A stretch of DNA of 64,000 bases from Meandrina meandrites (GCA_963693305.1 OY855907.1:33018301-33082300); one strand, 5' to 3'. Numbered from the stretch's first letter, positions 22,098-30,571 are shown. Translations and numbers: made by a program. The notes: generated by a model not told the origin, from the letters alone.

Positions 22098-23095
22098 TTT
22101 ACATTAGTTGGGGGTAATTGTGTGTTTGGAGGTACAACAAGCAGTTCTTCACGTACAAAGCCACGCTTAGGTCCGTCGCGCAAATAGTAGAGAACGGGCT
22201 GATTCGGTTTGGTAAAAGAACGTTCAAGGTTAAAGACATCTAAAGACCAGATTGGATCAGTGGCTCTTTTTGTCCCACCTTCAAGCTCACCAGGTTCGTA
22301 CAAATACCGAACCATAGCGATGGATGGGAGCTTTTTTTCATTTTCTCCAACAGGTCTCAAATATTTAGTTGACGGTTCTGCATAAACATTTTTTTTCTTG
22401 ATTGCGGCAGCAGGTTTCATACCAATCAATCGAGTGACTTGGTTGTTCAGAGCAGAAACAACTTTGGGAAGCCTTTTTACCCACTCTCGAGACCGCAGAC
22501 CCTCAGGTGAACGCATTTCAACCGCGTACTGGTGGCCAAACAAACGCTCAGCCAAGGTACGATTGAAACGTTCAACAATAGCTTGGTCTCTATGAATTTC
22601 AGGGTGGCCACGTCTGATAGAAGTTTTGTGATTTTCCATTTCTTTTGTAACAGCGCCCATAAATTCACGCCCAGGATCAACCTGCAACAGTTGAGGCCAT
22701 TTCAAAGGTCCACGTGTATAAATTGTCTTAAAAGCTTTGGCAACCTCATCAGAGTTGTTAGAAGTTAAAGGTTGAGCTTCTTTGAATCTGCTGGCAATGT
22801 CAACAACGGTAAGCGCGTATTTGTAAGTTTTAGCAACTGAGTTGCTATCCACTTTGTCGTGTGGCAGAAAAAGAAGATCTGCCTGATGCACTTTGTTGGG
22901 TGTAGGCACGTCGAATTTTAGGCGAGGAATATAGCGCGGTGCGGGGAGGTAAATCTGCCAGAGCGCTTGTTTGAACAACCATTCTTTGGCAACAACTTCA
23001 GGAACCTTTGCAGCGACCGCTAATTTTTTAATGGCGGAAATGCCTTTCCAGTAACCTTGTGGGCTGTAATAACGCCGCTCCAATTTTTTATCCAT
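22094..23095 (-). CDS. INT: Retroviral-type (rve) integrase
   Basis: This 333-residue integrase should cut and join the element's ends and explains the short target duplication. The catalytic D,D,E triad is visible as D73 (HQADLLF), D140 (QVDPGREF) and E175 (QAIVERFNRTL), with 34 residues between the last two. The N-terminal YYSPQGYWKG segment and the C-terminal YLYEPGELEGG ... WSLDVF ... YYLRDGPKRGFVREELL block (a small beta-barrel, chromo/SH3-like region) are typical of Polinton integrases. Its stop overlaps the polymerase stop in a shared CTAG. Its start faces the 23135 gene across a short AT-rich promoter. Confidence 0.95.
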   Translation of the reverse strand: MDKKLERRYYSPQGYWKGISAIKKLAVAAKVPEVVAKEWLFKQALWQIYLPAPRYIPRLKFDVPTPNKVHQADLLFLPHDKVDSNSVAKTYKYALTVVDIASRFKEAQPLTSNNSDEVAKAFKTIYTRGPLKWPQLLQVDPGREFMGAVTKEMENHKTSIRRGHPEIHRDQAIVERFNRTLAERLFGHQYAVEMRSPEGLRSREWVKRLPKVVSALNNQVTRLIGMKPAAAIKKKNVYAEPSTKYLRPVGENEKKLPSIAMVRYLYEPGELEGGTKRATDPIWSLDVFNLERSFTKPNQPVLYYLRDGPKRGFVREELLVVPPNTQLPPTNVN

Positions 23096-23134
23096 TTAAA
23101 TAATTATGCGCGGGCATATATACATGACAACAAA
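23096..23134. promoter_or_regulatory. Putative bidirectional promoter between integrase and the 23135 gene
   Basis: Only 39 bp separate two divergent ATGs. A symmetric ATATATA lies at 23116-23122, so one box could serve both directions. Confidence 0.5.
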
Positions 23135-23656
23135 ATGAGTTTCGATTTCCCTTTTCCAAAGAGGTTCGGAGGACAACAAAGCCTCCAAGAGCTTGACGAA
23201 ATGTGGGTGGAAGAGCAGGAAGCGTTAATAAAAGAAATCAAACCGGAAATCAAGCTTGACTTTTACTCATGGGAACCCCCACTGCCGGATGAGCCCCATG
23301 AAGAGATGAGACACCACCTCAAATTATGGTATTTAATTGCAGTACTAAAAAAAACCGGCATTTCTTTAGATCAGGTCGGTGACAATATGGGGCTGACCTT
23401 TTTGGGTAATGTCATTCACCAGTTCAAGCGGTATCAGCAACTGAGTTACTACCCCGGATCGTGTAACTACGTTTGTTTTTTATACAACTATTTTCAAAAG
23501 GTCTCACCTATCGATTGGCCGGCGAAAAATGCAATACTGGGAAAGCTCACGAAAAGATTGCCGAAGATGGTACAAACCAGAAATAAAGCCGAAAAAAGTT
23601 TCAACGAATGGTGGATGGAGGCAAACACCCCACCATTAAAAAGAAGTTGTCTTTGA
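23135..23656 (+). CDS. Polinton protein of unknown function, 173 aa
   Basis: I do not recognise this protein. The ATG at 23135 (MSFDFPFPKRFGG) is preferred because it follows the ATATATA box. The frame is open upstream only through non-ATG codons inside the integrase gene. The sequence is acidic in its first 80 residues and helical-looking, with a basic C-terminal part (KLTKRLPKMVQTRNKAEKS). No cysteine pattern or membrane segment is seen. It overlaps the next convergent gene by 21 bp, as expected in a compact viral genome. Confidence 0.7.
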   Translation: MSFDFPFPKRFGGQQSLQELDEMWVEEQEALIKEIKPEIKLDFYSWEPPLPDEPHEEMRHHLKLWYLIAVLKKTGISLDQVGDNMGLTFLGNVIHQFKRYQQLSYYPGSCNYVCFLYNYFQKVSPIDWPAKNAILGKLTKRLPKMVQTRNKAEKSFNEWWMEANTPPLKRSCL

Positions 23657-24157
23657 TGTTCTTCTGTTAACCTTTACCCCGCCGTCAGTGTGGTTTGAAA
23701 AACGCAGTTTTGTCTTTGCAGTAGTAAAGCTGTTGTACTTTTTGATAATATCTTGGTACTCACTGTCTGAGATTTTACCATCTTCAAGAGCGGTCGATAT
23801 GAGAGAGTTGATCGTGCTCAGCGTAGCTTCAGCCAAAGTTTGTATTTTTTCGTGTTTTTTCGCTTTACGCAGGAAAAATTTGACGGTGACGATGGAGGAG
23901 GTTGACACCAATGAAAACAAGGTGGCCGTTGCGATTAAAGGGGCGCCAACAACAACACCAACCACAGAAAGCGAAGCGGCCAACCCAGAGCCTGTAAGAA
24001 TGGTAGCAACTCCACCTGTTAACGCACATACTGTTTGACACCGCGTGTGCCACCGTTTGAATTTGGCTGAGGTTTGGTAGTAATGCACCAACTGGTTTTC
24101 AAGATTTTTCTTTATCATTTCTATTTCATCCCTCCGGAATTTTGTTGCAGAATCCAT
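23636..24157 (-). CDS. Putative membrane protein of the Polinton, 173 aa
   Basis: A basic N-terminal 40 residues lead into two adjacent hydrophobic stretches at about residues 45-65 and 70-95 (VCALTGGVATILTGSGLAAS, then VVGVVVGAPLIATATLFSLV), which can form a membrane hairpin. The C-terminal part is soluble and contains an EDGKISDSEYQDIIKKY segment that looks like a degenerate EF-hand or a helical hairpin. A TATATAGG box lies just before the start. Hydrophobic proteins of this size are common in Polintons. A role in membrane penetration or egress is only a guess. Confidence 0.7.
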   Translation of the reverse strand: MDSATKFRRDEIEMIKKNLENQLVHYYQTSAKFKRWHTRCQTVCALTGGVATILTGSGLAASLSVVGVVVGAPLIATATLFSLVSTSSIVTVKFFLRKAKKHEKIQTLAEATLSTINSLISTALEDGKISDSEYQDIIKKYNSFTTAKTKLRFSNHTDGGVKVNRRTSKTTSF

Positions 24158-24188
24158 TTCCTATATATGTGTTTAAAAAATGTGTAAT

Positions 24189-25046
24189 CTAGTCGCAATA
24201 TTGGTTATGCCATTTCCCATTTTTATATACAATCTGATTGCATGGCCCAGTTGTATTTTTAGGGTGTGTCCAAAACTTTTTGCTAAACAGATCGGTTTTC
24301 TTGTTGAAGGCACCTTTTGCGATGGCACCACTCCAATACTTTTTAAACAAATCCTTATCACCACCTGTGACAGCCATGATTGCAGCAGCCACATCTTGAG
24401 CCGGTTGAAAGCCCGGAATTTTTTCGCCGATATTTTTATTGATCGTTTCACCGATACCCAATCCCACTTTTTGCTTCGAGCTGATTGCGTTGCGCGCCGC
24501 GGCGTGACCCCATTGCCGTTTGTTTTTGGGAATAGCGTCAAGCGCCTTCACCATTTTTTTGTCTGCATCATGTTTGCAGCCTTTCTCGTTTTTCTTGCCC
24601 GCACAGACGGCATAATCAACATCATGCTGCATTGAAACAGCGTCTGTGGCGCCGGTGGGTTGCTGATAAATCTTCAAGATCTTCCCCGTCTTGGGGTCGT
24701 AAGAAAGCTGTTTTTCAAGGGGATTGTACGGTCCTGTATAGTTATGACCAGGAAGTGTCCACCCTTTCTTTGGTTTAGGCAGCTTGCCAATAGCTTTATG
24801 CAAATCAAAAGCCCCACCACGTTGGTAAAGAGGGTTTGTTGGGTCATCTACTCGATTACCTGCATAAATTCTCATATCATAATTACCACCACTTTGTGTT
24901 TTATTAGAAACGAATCGTGTCTTGGTGATGCCACAACTTGCACATTTTACTTTAAGCAGCCTTCTACCATTTTTTGTGGTAGTGTTTTTTTCGCTTCCCG
25001 GTACGTTGGGTGTGAAACGCTTTTCCTTCACGCAGTATACCTCCAT
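24189..25046 (-). CDS. Phospholipase A2-domain virion protein with N-terminal zinc-knuckle-like module
   Basis: The start at 25046 (MEVYCVKEKRF) is preferred because the two neighbours start with the same module and a TATATAGG box lies just upstream. The frame can be extended to 25073. The first 45 residues carry one Cys plus a C-x2-C (KCASCG). The middle has a Ca-loop-like GHNYTGPYNPLEKQL and, about 35 residues later, the catalytic MQHDVDYAVC (HD-x2-Y). Order and spacing match the phospholipase A2 domain of parvovirus VP1, used to breach the endosome. Cysteine-poor architecture around the HDxxY also favours the parvovirus-like type. The remainder is basic and helical. It was probably a virion component; this is inferred. 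Confidence 0.85.
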   Translation of the reverse strand: MEVYCVKEKRFTPNVPGSEKNTTTKNGRRLLKVKCASCGITKTRFVSNKTQSGGNYDMRIYAGNRVDDPTNPLYQRGGAFDLHKAIGKLPKPKKGWTLPGHNYTGPYNPLEKQLSYDPKTGKILKIYQQPTGATDAVSMQHDVDYAVCAGKKNEKGCKHDADKKMVKALDAIPKNKRQWGHAAARNAISSKQKVGLGIGETINKNIGEKIPGFQPAQDVAAAIMAVTGGDKDLFKKYWSGAIAKGAFNKKTDLFSKKFWTHPKNTTGPCNQIVYKNGKWHNQYCD

Positions 25047-25074
25047 CCTTCCTATATAATAAGCAAAAATCATT

Positions 25075-25668
25075 TCAACTTTGGCCCACTGTGTGACACC
25101 CGCCTTTCATCTTTGGGGGGCGGGGTGAACCCCGCCCTGGTATCATATCTTTTGGTCTTAATCTGTTTGAGGCTTTAGTCAACAAATCCCCAGACAAAGC
25201 ATCAATTGTGTAATTAACAGCTTTTCTCGCGATTGGTTTGGCTTTATTGGCTAACTTCTTCTGATACTCTGGTTGTCTCAGAAACTCGCTTGCAAAGTAT
25301 CTTCCTTGTTTCACACCTTGCTTTGCTAAATAAGGAACTCCGTACTCAAAGAAAGCTTCAGCTGCTGTATTTCCAACTGTATCAAAAACCCCACCTCCAA
25401 ACATTCTTTTTTCAGCGCGTGCAAGTTCTTCTCTCTTCTTTTTGGGTAAAGCGCTTGCGGTCAACTTAAAAATTGGATCAAAAATATTACCTCCTTCTTG
25501 ATTATTTTCAGGTTTAACCCAACTGTCACTTATGAACCTTGTCTTAGTAATACCGCAGCTTGCACATTTTACTTTTAACATTCTTCTATTGTTTTTTGCG
25601 GTTGTAATTTTTTCACTTCCCACCACATTAGGTGTGAAGCGCTTTTCTTTCACACAGTAAACATCCAT
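25075..25668 (-). CDS. Putative minor virion protein with zinc-knuckle-like module
   Basis: The start at about 25668 (MDVYCVKEKRF) is chosen by homology to its two neighbours and a TATATAGG box a few bases upstream. The frame is open to 25686. Residues 1-45 repeat the CVKEKRF ... KCASCGITKTRF module. The rest has a glycine-rich MFGGGVFD motif and an amphipathic stretch (YLAKQGVKQGRYFASEFLRQ), then a basic C-terminus. Similar proteins accompany capsid genes in other Polintons. A role like that of adenovirus cement or lytic proteins is possible but not shown. Confidence 0.7.
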   Translation of the reverse strand: MDVYCVKEKRFTPNVVGSEKITTAKNNRRMLKVKCASCGITKTRFISDSWVKPENNQEGGNIFDPIFKLTASALPKKKREELARAEKRMFGGGVFDTVGNTAAEAFFEYGVPYLAKQGVKQGRYFASEFLRQPEYQKKLANKAKPIARKAVNYTIDALSGDLLTKASNRLRPKDMIPGRGSPRPPKMKGGCHTVGQS

Positions 25669-25704
25669 CCCACCTATATACTTCAAGAAAAATTGTGACG
25701 CCCT

Positions 25705-26034
25705 CTAACGGTTCTTCCTAAAATACTTTACGTTGTCTGTAACCCCTTTCAAAGCTTGGCTTCCGAGTATTTTGGCCGCTGCAGCGAAACTGGGAGCAGG
25801 GGTCACAAAGTTCGAGGCAACATAAGCAATTTTATCAACAGTTGAAGGGCCCCTTCTTGACGACAACGCGCCACCTTTTTTGTCTCCGTTCACTGGTAAG
25901 AACCTTGTCTTGGTAATGCCGCAGCTGGCGCATTTTACTCTGAGCAGTCTTCTATTGTTTTTTGTGGTTGTGATTTTTTCACTCCCCGTCACATTGGGTG
26001 TGAAACGCTTTTCTTTTACGCAGTAAACATCCAT
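25705..26034 (-). CDS. Small Polinton protein with zinc-knuckle-like module
   Basis: The third consecutive gene starting with the CVKEKRF ... CASCGITKTRF module (about residues 1-42 from the MDVYCV start; the frame opens at 26043). The remaining 65 residues are glycine-, alanine- and serine-rich, ending in YFRKNR. A TGTATAGA box precedes the start. The function is unknown. The repeated module suggests duplication within the element, with each copy attached to a different cargo region. Confidence 0.65.
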   Translation of the reverse strand: MDVYCVKEKRFTPNVTGSEKITTTKNNRRLLRVKCASCGITKTRFLPVNGDKKGGALSSRRGPSTVDKIAYVASNFVTPAPSFAAAAKILGSQALKGVTDNVKYFRKNR

Positions 26035-26035
26035 T

Positions 26036-26503
26036 CTATACATTATGTGTAAAATAATCCTTCACCACAGCCTCGTTAGCGTGCGTATTTTCAGAAAACA
26101 TGCTCAAAATATCTCGAAACGACCGGCCTTTATTTCTTTCATTCAGGAAAAGCAAACAGTAATAGCCGCAGCGCACACTGAATTCCTCTTGAAGCTGGTT
26201 GTCATTTCGTAGAAAGGTTTGTTTACCTTCAAGAATCAACTCTATTTCCCATTCCGCAGGTGGAGGTAAACCGAAAGAGTCAAAATATTCAGTTCCATCC
26301 CAACAGCATACCCAGTGGGTGCCTGGCCCTCCAAGATCATCCATGTTGATTATACAAGGGGAGTGGTTTTTCACGTGGATCTCATCTCTCGCAAATATAC
26401 CTTTAATGGGGATTTTCAAGTATCGGCACCATCGCTGCAAGTCATAATCAGTTAAGGGGACATCAACGAAGGCGGGCTTTTTTTTGATCACCCCAAGAAC
26501 CAA
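26036..26503 (-). CDS. PRO: Adenain-like cysteine protease, no ATG start visible
   Basis: Matches the adenovirus maturation protease family (C5), which cleaves capsid and core precursors. The triad is visible as His in GGPGTHWVCC, Asp in YFDSFGLPPP and Cys in VRCGYYCLLF, with the oxyanion Gln about seven residues before the Cys. The usual N-terminal LTDYDLQRWCRYL segment is present. The frame has no ATG before the conserved region: it opens after a stop inside the upstream gene. The two frames meet at a run of eight A (minus strand, 26478-26485), where a one-nucleotide change would join them. Expression may need slippage or a non-AUG start from the internal ATATATG at about 26519. Alternatively the run is a mutation or assembly indel. 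Confidence 0.85.
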   Translation of the reverse strand: MVLGVIKKKPAFVDVPLTDYDLQRWCRYLKIPIKGIFARDEIHVKNHSPCIINMDDLGGPGTHWVCCWDGTEYFDSFGLPPPAEWEIELILEGKQTFLRNDNQLQEEFSVRCGYYCLLFLNERNKGRSFRDILSMFSENTHANEAVVKDYFTHNV

Positions 26504-26885
26504 TAAATGGTGGCGGGCGCATATATGGTGGAGGGTTAATGCGCATACCTGATCCTGTTGGAGGTTTTACCTGCATGCCTGCACCATTCGCCAGCTTGCG
26601 CACACGTTTGATTTGTGTCTTTTTGATAGCATTGTCCACTTTGATAGCGTTGCGCACACGTCTGATTTGTGTCTTGCTCATGTCTATGTCCACCCCCGTT
26701 TTGTTTTTTATAGCGCGCTCTATTTTTTTGATCTGCCTGGTGGTCAAGTGCAAAGTGTCGCTACCACCGGTTATAGCTTCGTTTTTAAATCTGAGTGTAA
26801 CTGCTTCTCCTCGCCCAAAGGCTCGCGCGAGGTTTACCTTCTGCCCATCTGAAAGTGAAATCTTATGCGGATAGTAAGTCGTCAT
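26463..26885 (-). CDS. Basic core-type Polinton protein, possibly fused to the protease
   Basis: A 140-residue protein. The first 60 residues (LSDGQKVNLARAFGRGEAVT, then LHLTTRQIKKIERA) belong to a conserved Polinton module I have seen upstream of structural proteins. It is followed by duplicated basic repeats of the KTQIRRVRNAIK and KTQIKRVRKLAN type and a proline-rich tail. The basic repeats suggest DNA binding in the virion core. The last residues lie past an A8 run and overlap the protease frame, so the true product may continue into the protease. A weak AATATAAG box precedes the ATG. Confidence 0.7.
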   Translation of the reverse strand: MTTYYPHKISLSDGQKVNLARAFGRGEAVTLRFKNEAITGGSDTLHLTTRQIKKIERAIKNKTGVDIDMSKTQIRRVRNAIKVDNAIKKTQIKRVRKLANGAGMQVKPPTGSGMRINPPPYMRPPPFIGSWGDQKKARLR

Positions 26886-26974
26886 TCTTATATTTCATAC
26901 AAAATTATTTCACTTTCATTTGCTACAAAGTTGCTACACATTAACTTTTGTTATGCTAAATAAATTCTGAGTCA

Positions 26975-28240
26975 TTAACCCATCACCAGCTCATTACCCA
27001 CCTGCCTGAGAGCAAATTCGGACTCATACAAAATTCCTGCATAAATGGTGTAGTCTTGCGCATTGGCAGCCTCATTGAGTCTGTAGTGGAAAACCATCTG
27101 CTTCGGGTCGTTGGTCATGTTATCCTTGTTTTCACGTAGGTCGAAATAAAGTACTGGGTATAAATCCTTGAAGTTGTTGGGCTGAAGCTGAACACCGGTG
27201 TTGTAGTCGTTTTTGCGGTACCGGTAGTTCATTAAGTCATTAAGAATGCGCAGTTTGAAGTTTTCGTCGTAGTCCAGCTCCGGATAGTACTGTGAAGAGC
27301 CGTATTGTAGCCGGCAGGTCGCTAGCTTGGCTGAATTGTCTCCATCAATGTCAAAGGTGTCAAAGAAGTAGGGGTTTTGGGTCAAGGCCTTCTCCTTCCT
27401 TGACTGTTGAATGAAAATGAAAACATGTTTGGCATCCTTTATACCAGGATTTATCTGCCACGAACCAAAAGCGTCACGCCGACTGCTGCTGGGTTGGATC
27501 ATTTCATTCAGGTACGTCCATTTCTGAGGTTTCAAAAAGTTTTCGTTTGCGAGCTTCTGTCCTTCGCTGGTGAAACGCAGCAATGGAACCCACAGCTCGA
27601 AGTTTCTCACCACTACCCTGCGATTGGTGCCATCGTTTTGCCAAATCAGCTCTGCATCCGATTGTAACTCAATTTCAAACTCCATCTGCATTGGGGGGAG
27701 AAGCTTGTCACCCAACTCTTCGAAAAATGAGTACCTGTTAAGCGGTATAAGGGTTTCAACCGTGAGACCAGCATGGGCAAGCAAACCCCTTTCTCTGATT
27801 CCAAGGTTAGTGGCAGCGGCAGCCGTTACATTGCTATTATCTGTATCCAGATACCAAAACTGATTTTTTGCCGCGCTCCGCGCAAAGTCATCAGAAAAAT
27901 CCAACAAGTTTTTGATAAATATGAGCTTGTGAATGTTGTCTACGTTGTACATGTTTTTGCCCGATGATTTTACCACAAGTTTGTTTATCAGTGAAAATGA
28001 GCCGTTAATGGGCGCTGCCCGGACGTCTGCATTAACTACTGCGCCATCCGCGGTTGCCTCAAAAGTGAAATCAGCCCGGAAGTAGGCGTTATACCAGTCA
28101 TACCAGTTGTCTCGGTCGGTGAGTGTGAATTTATAGTTTGTTTTTACCTGGTGCTGATTGTTTCCCGGGATAGTGATCGGTTTGTCTAACATGATACGAA
28201 CATACTCTGTTTTTTCCAAATGCCTGTGGCTTCTGAACAT
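26975..28240 (-). CDS. MCP: Major capsid protein (double jelly-roll, hexon-like)
   Basis: The 421-residue protein is close to the Polinton/adintovirus major capsid protein in length and motifs. Strings such as LWVPLLRFTSEGQKLA, YYPELDYDENFK, YRKNDYNTGVQLQPNN and VFHYRLNEAANAQDYTIYA are highly characteristic. Trimers of this protein should form the pseudo-hexagonal capsid shell. It lies between the core-type gene and the basic 28312 gene on the same strand. TATAAG occurs about 35 bp before the ATG. The frame is intact from end to end. Confidence 0.95.
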   Translation of the reverse strand: MFRSHRHLEKTEYVRIMLDKPITIPGNNQHQVKTNYKFTLTDRDNWYDWYNAYFRADFTFEATADGAVVNADVRAAPINGSFSLINKLVVKSSGKNMYNVDNIHKLIFIKNLLDFSDDFARSAAKNQFWYLDTDNSNVTAAAATNLGIRERGLLAHAGLTVETLIPLNRYSFFEELGDKLLPPMQMEFEIELQSDAELIWQNDGTNRRVVVRNFELWVPLLRFTSEGQKLANENFLKPQKWTYLNEMIQPSSSRRDAFGSWQINPGIKDAKHVFIFIQQSRKEKALTQNPYFFDTFDIDGDNSAKLATCRLQYGSSQYYPELDYDENFKLRILNDLMNYRYRKNDYNTGVQLQPNNFKDLYPVLYFDLRENKDNMTNDPKQMVFHYRLNEAANAQDYTIYAGILYESEFALRQVGNELVMG

Positions 28241-28311
28241 CTAACCTTCGCAGTGTGAATAAAAAGCTTATACTTTATTCTAATCCTTATATATCTTTTT
28301 AAAAAATTATT

Positions 28312-28800
28312 TTAATTTTCTGCTATCAATTGGTTTACTTTCATCCTTGCAGCCCGACCCGCATTTAAAATCTGTTGCAACTTTTTCCGTGAATCCCCGC
28401 TTAACTGAGTTGCTACCCCAGGGTTTAGCATCTTCTTCAGTTTTTGTTTCGACTCTGTACTAAGTTTCTGTTTACCCTTAGGTTTTACACTTGGAGTCTT
28501 TTTACTCTTAGGTTTTACACTTGGAGTCTTTTTACCTTGGGGGCGTGGGGTATCCCCACTTCGCAAAACCGCTTGTATCTTGTCAGCCGCTTTTTCTTCT
28601 GCTTTTTCTGCGGCTTTTTTCAGCATTTGCTTCGAGGCTTCATTTACAGCCTTCTCCAACGTCTGACGGGTGACTTGCTTTTTGAACCGCTTTCCTATAT
28701 TCATCAGGGTGTCTCTTACAACCCCCGTACCTTTGTGTCTGTATCTATAGGTTCCGTTTGGCGCGTCGTAATATCTCGTCCACTCGCTCGGATGATTCAT
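28312..28800 (-). CDS. Lysine-rich basic protein, candidate core protein
   Basis: The start at 28800 (MNHPSEWTRYYDAP) is preferred. The longer frame to 28869 overlaps the penton gene, and an AGTATAATA box sits just upstream of 28800. The protein is strongly basic. It has a central KKAAEKAEEKAADKIQ coiled-coil-like helix, two imperfect KKTPSVKPK repeats and a helical C-terminus. Such composition fits a DNA-condensing core protein like adenovirus pVII or X, by analogy only. Confidence 0.7.
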   Translation of the reverse strand: MNHPSEWTRYYDAPNGTYRYRHKGTGVVRDTLMNIGKRFKKQVTRQTLEKAVNEASKQMLKKAAEKAEEKAADKIQAVLRSGDTPRPQGKKTPSVKPKSKKTPSVKPKGKQKLSTESKQKLKKMLNPGVATQLSGDSRKKLQQILNAGRAARMKVNQLIAEN

Positions 28801-28840
28801 TATTATACTTATGTGTAAATTATTTATGTGTAAATTATTT

Positions 28841-29626
28841 TCAGTTGCGCTTAGGTGTTTCTTCTTCAATGATGATACTTAAAGCCACGTCTTGTTCATT
28901 CAGATCTATAATGTTGTTGCGTCCGTCTGTGATTTTGATATTTATCGTATTGATTCTATTTTTGTTCACCGGGTGCCACAAGAGGCGGCGGGGCTCTTTT
29001 GAAAAGGGGTAGCTGACGGAGAGTTCAGCGGTTGAAAAAGAGAACATAACGTCACCCCCGATGTTGTCCACAGCCCTTGTAATGAGGTCACAATGGATGT
29101 AGATCCAGTCGACACCTCTTGTTATATTTGGCACGCGGTCGCTCCTATTGTTCGCTCCGTCTATTGTTTTCTTGTCAAAACCCAGCAACGGAGCGAATTC
29201 ACCTTCGGTTAGGTCAAGCTCGTAGCCGTCCTCCAACAAAATGACCGCCCGATATGTTGTGGTGTGAAAATACAGCTGAAAAATAAACTTGGATTTTTCA
29301 TCCTTGGGATCCACTCTTCCGATAAGCGACTGGATGGTGGTGTTGAGACCTTTGTAATCATACATTCCATCCGGAATTGTCACGGTTTTCCAGTTCTCTG
29401 TTTTTTTCCGCCATTTGAACTCGTTGTTGTTGTACTGTTTCGCGATGTTGTACCACGAATAGGTCATAGATACCAGCTCATTTAACGCCGCCTTGTATGA
29501 TTTGGAGGGATCTAAAGCGATTGGTGGGTCAAAGTTAATTGTGAAGTCATGTGACTTGCTGTTGGCGTTGTTTTGTTTGGCCAGCTGCGAGTCGAGCAAC
29601 AGGTTGAAATGAAAATGGGTTGACAT
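28841..29626 (-). CDS. mCP: Minor capsid protein (single jelly-roll, penton-like)
   Basis: A 261-residue protein with the signature of Polinton penton proteins: an N-terminal HDFTINFDPPIALDPSKSYK segment, an IPDGMYDYKGLNTTI strand-helix, and LLGFDKKTI. It also has a central CDLITRAVDNIGG and a C-terminal INTINIKITDGRNN-like strand pair. It should occupy the icosahedral vertices. A TATATAAG box lies about 10 bp before the ATG. Confidence 0.9.
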   Translation of the reverse strand: MSTHFHFNLLLDSQLAKQNNANSKSHDFTINFDPPIALDPSKSYKAALNELVSMTYSWYNIAKQYNNNEFKWRKKTENWKTVTIPDGMYDYKGLNTTIQSLIGRVDPKDEKSKFIFQLYFHTTTYRAVILLEDGYELDLTEGEFAPLLGFDKKTIDGANNRSDRVPNITRGVDWIYIHCDLITRAVDNIGGDVMFSFSTAELSVSYPFSKEPRRLLWHPVNKNRINTINIKITDGRNNIIDLNEQDVALSIIIEEETPKRN

Positions 29627-29670
29627 GTTGCTTATATAATATCACTCAAATTTATGTGTTGTCATGTTGC

Positions 29671-30543
29671 TTATATATTATTACCCAAAATTTTGTGGGC
29701 TTCTTTTTGTGTTATTTCCTTTAGCTTTACCAGCAACCCCAACATCTGCTGGACCTGTTTTTTCAGCTTCAGTGAAGTGTTGCCCGCCTGTATAGACGCC
29801 AAGCTTAAGTATAGCCTTTCAACCAAAGCGTTTGGATCAACACTTCCGCTTCCTTCCATTTCTTCGTCTGAGGGTTCCATCGATTCGAAATACCTTTGGG
29901 GTATTTTAATCCCTTTTTTTCTCCTTTCAAGAATTTCATCTCTTGCCTTTTTTATGTCTGCCAATGTGTAGTTGTGAAATTTTGATGTTTTGCTTTTTAC
30001 AACATAGTTCGGATTGTTTTTATTTTTTGTTAACATGCTGTTTAGTGTCTGCAGGTCAGTTGACTCTGATCCCTTGATAACCAGTTCTTGTGGTGGTCCC
30101 CATTTACTTGGTTGGGGTTTTACCCCACTTGTACTTGGTTGCTCTTCTTCCATTAATTCTGTTTCTTCCTCTTCAGCTAAAGGTGGCAACGGTGTTGATG
30201 TAGGTGATAGTGGTGGTGATGATGGTGATGGTGATGGTGGTGGTGTTGGTGATGGTGTTGGAGGTGGAGTTTCCGCATCCGGGTTAAAATCTCCGTCGAA
30301 GGGGTTGTTTAAATCAAACTCATCCATACCATAGTCTGGAACCTCTTCTTTCTCTTCTTTTGGTGCCGTCCCTACTTGGAGTTTGTCAAGCCGCGATGTG
30401 ATAGGTTTGAACAAATCCTCACCTGATAGCTGGCCAAACCCTTTATTGATTTTGGTATTTTTTATCACCGCGAGGATTTTGTCGTTCTGCTGCTCAACTT
30501 CAGCCTTTTCGCTGACAAGTTTTTGCCACTTCTTCATGGACAT
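29671..30543 (-). CDS. Putative structural protein with coiled coil and proline-rich linker
   Basis: The start at 30543 (MSMKKWQKLV) is chosen because it follows the TATATATAA box. The frame is open to 30585. The N-terminal 60 residues form a coiled coil followed by EDLFKPITSRLDKL, a motif I associate with a conserved Polinton virion-associated protein. A 60-residue linker is almost pure Pro, Ser, Thr and Glu. The C-terminal half has YTLADIKKARDEI and a leucine-rich helix (LKLKKQVQQMLGLLVKLKEI). The function is not established. Confidence 0.7.
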   Translation of the reverse strand: MSMKKWQKLVSEKAEVEQQNDKILAVIKNTKINKGFGQLSGEDLFKPITSRLDKLQVGTAPKEEKEEVPDYGMDEFDLNNPFDGDFNPDAETPPPTPSPTPPPSPSPSSPPLSPTSTPLPPLAEEEETELMEEEQPSTSGVKPQPSKWGPPQELVIKGSESTDLQTLNSMLTKNKNNPNYVVKSKTSKFHNYTLADIKKARDEILERRKKGIKIPQRYFESMEPSDEEMEGSGSVDPNALVERLYLSLASIQAGNTSLKLKKQVQQMLGLLVKLKEITQKEAHKILGNNI

Positions 30544-30571
30544 ATTTTTGCCGTATATATAACAGAAAAAA
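30544..30571. promoter_or_regulatory. Bidirectional TATA-type promoter
   Basis: Twenty-eight bases separate two divergent start codons and contain TATATATAA at 30554-30562. The box is nearly symmetric and could fire both ways. Confidence 0.6.

Noticed and set aside
23057..23134. Upstream extension of the 23135 Polinton gene
   Set aside because: It starts at a non-ATG codon within the integrase gene and would precede the promoter box.
24660..25178. 172-codon plus-strand frame over the PLA2 gene
   Set aside because: Antisense shadow of two recognised genes, with no recognisable domain.
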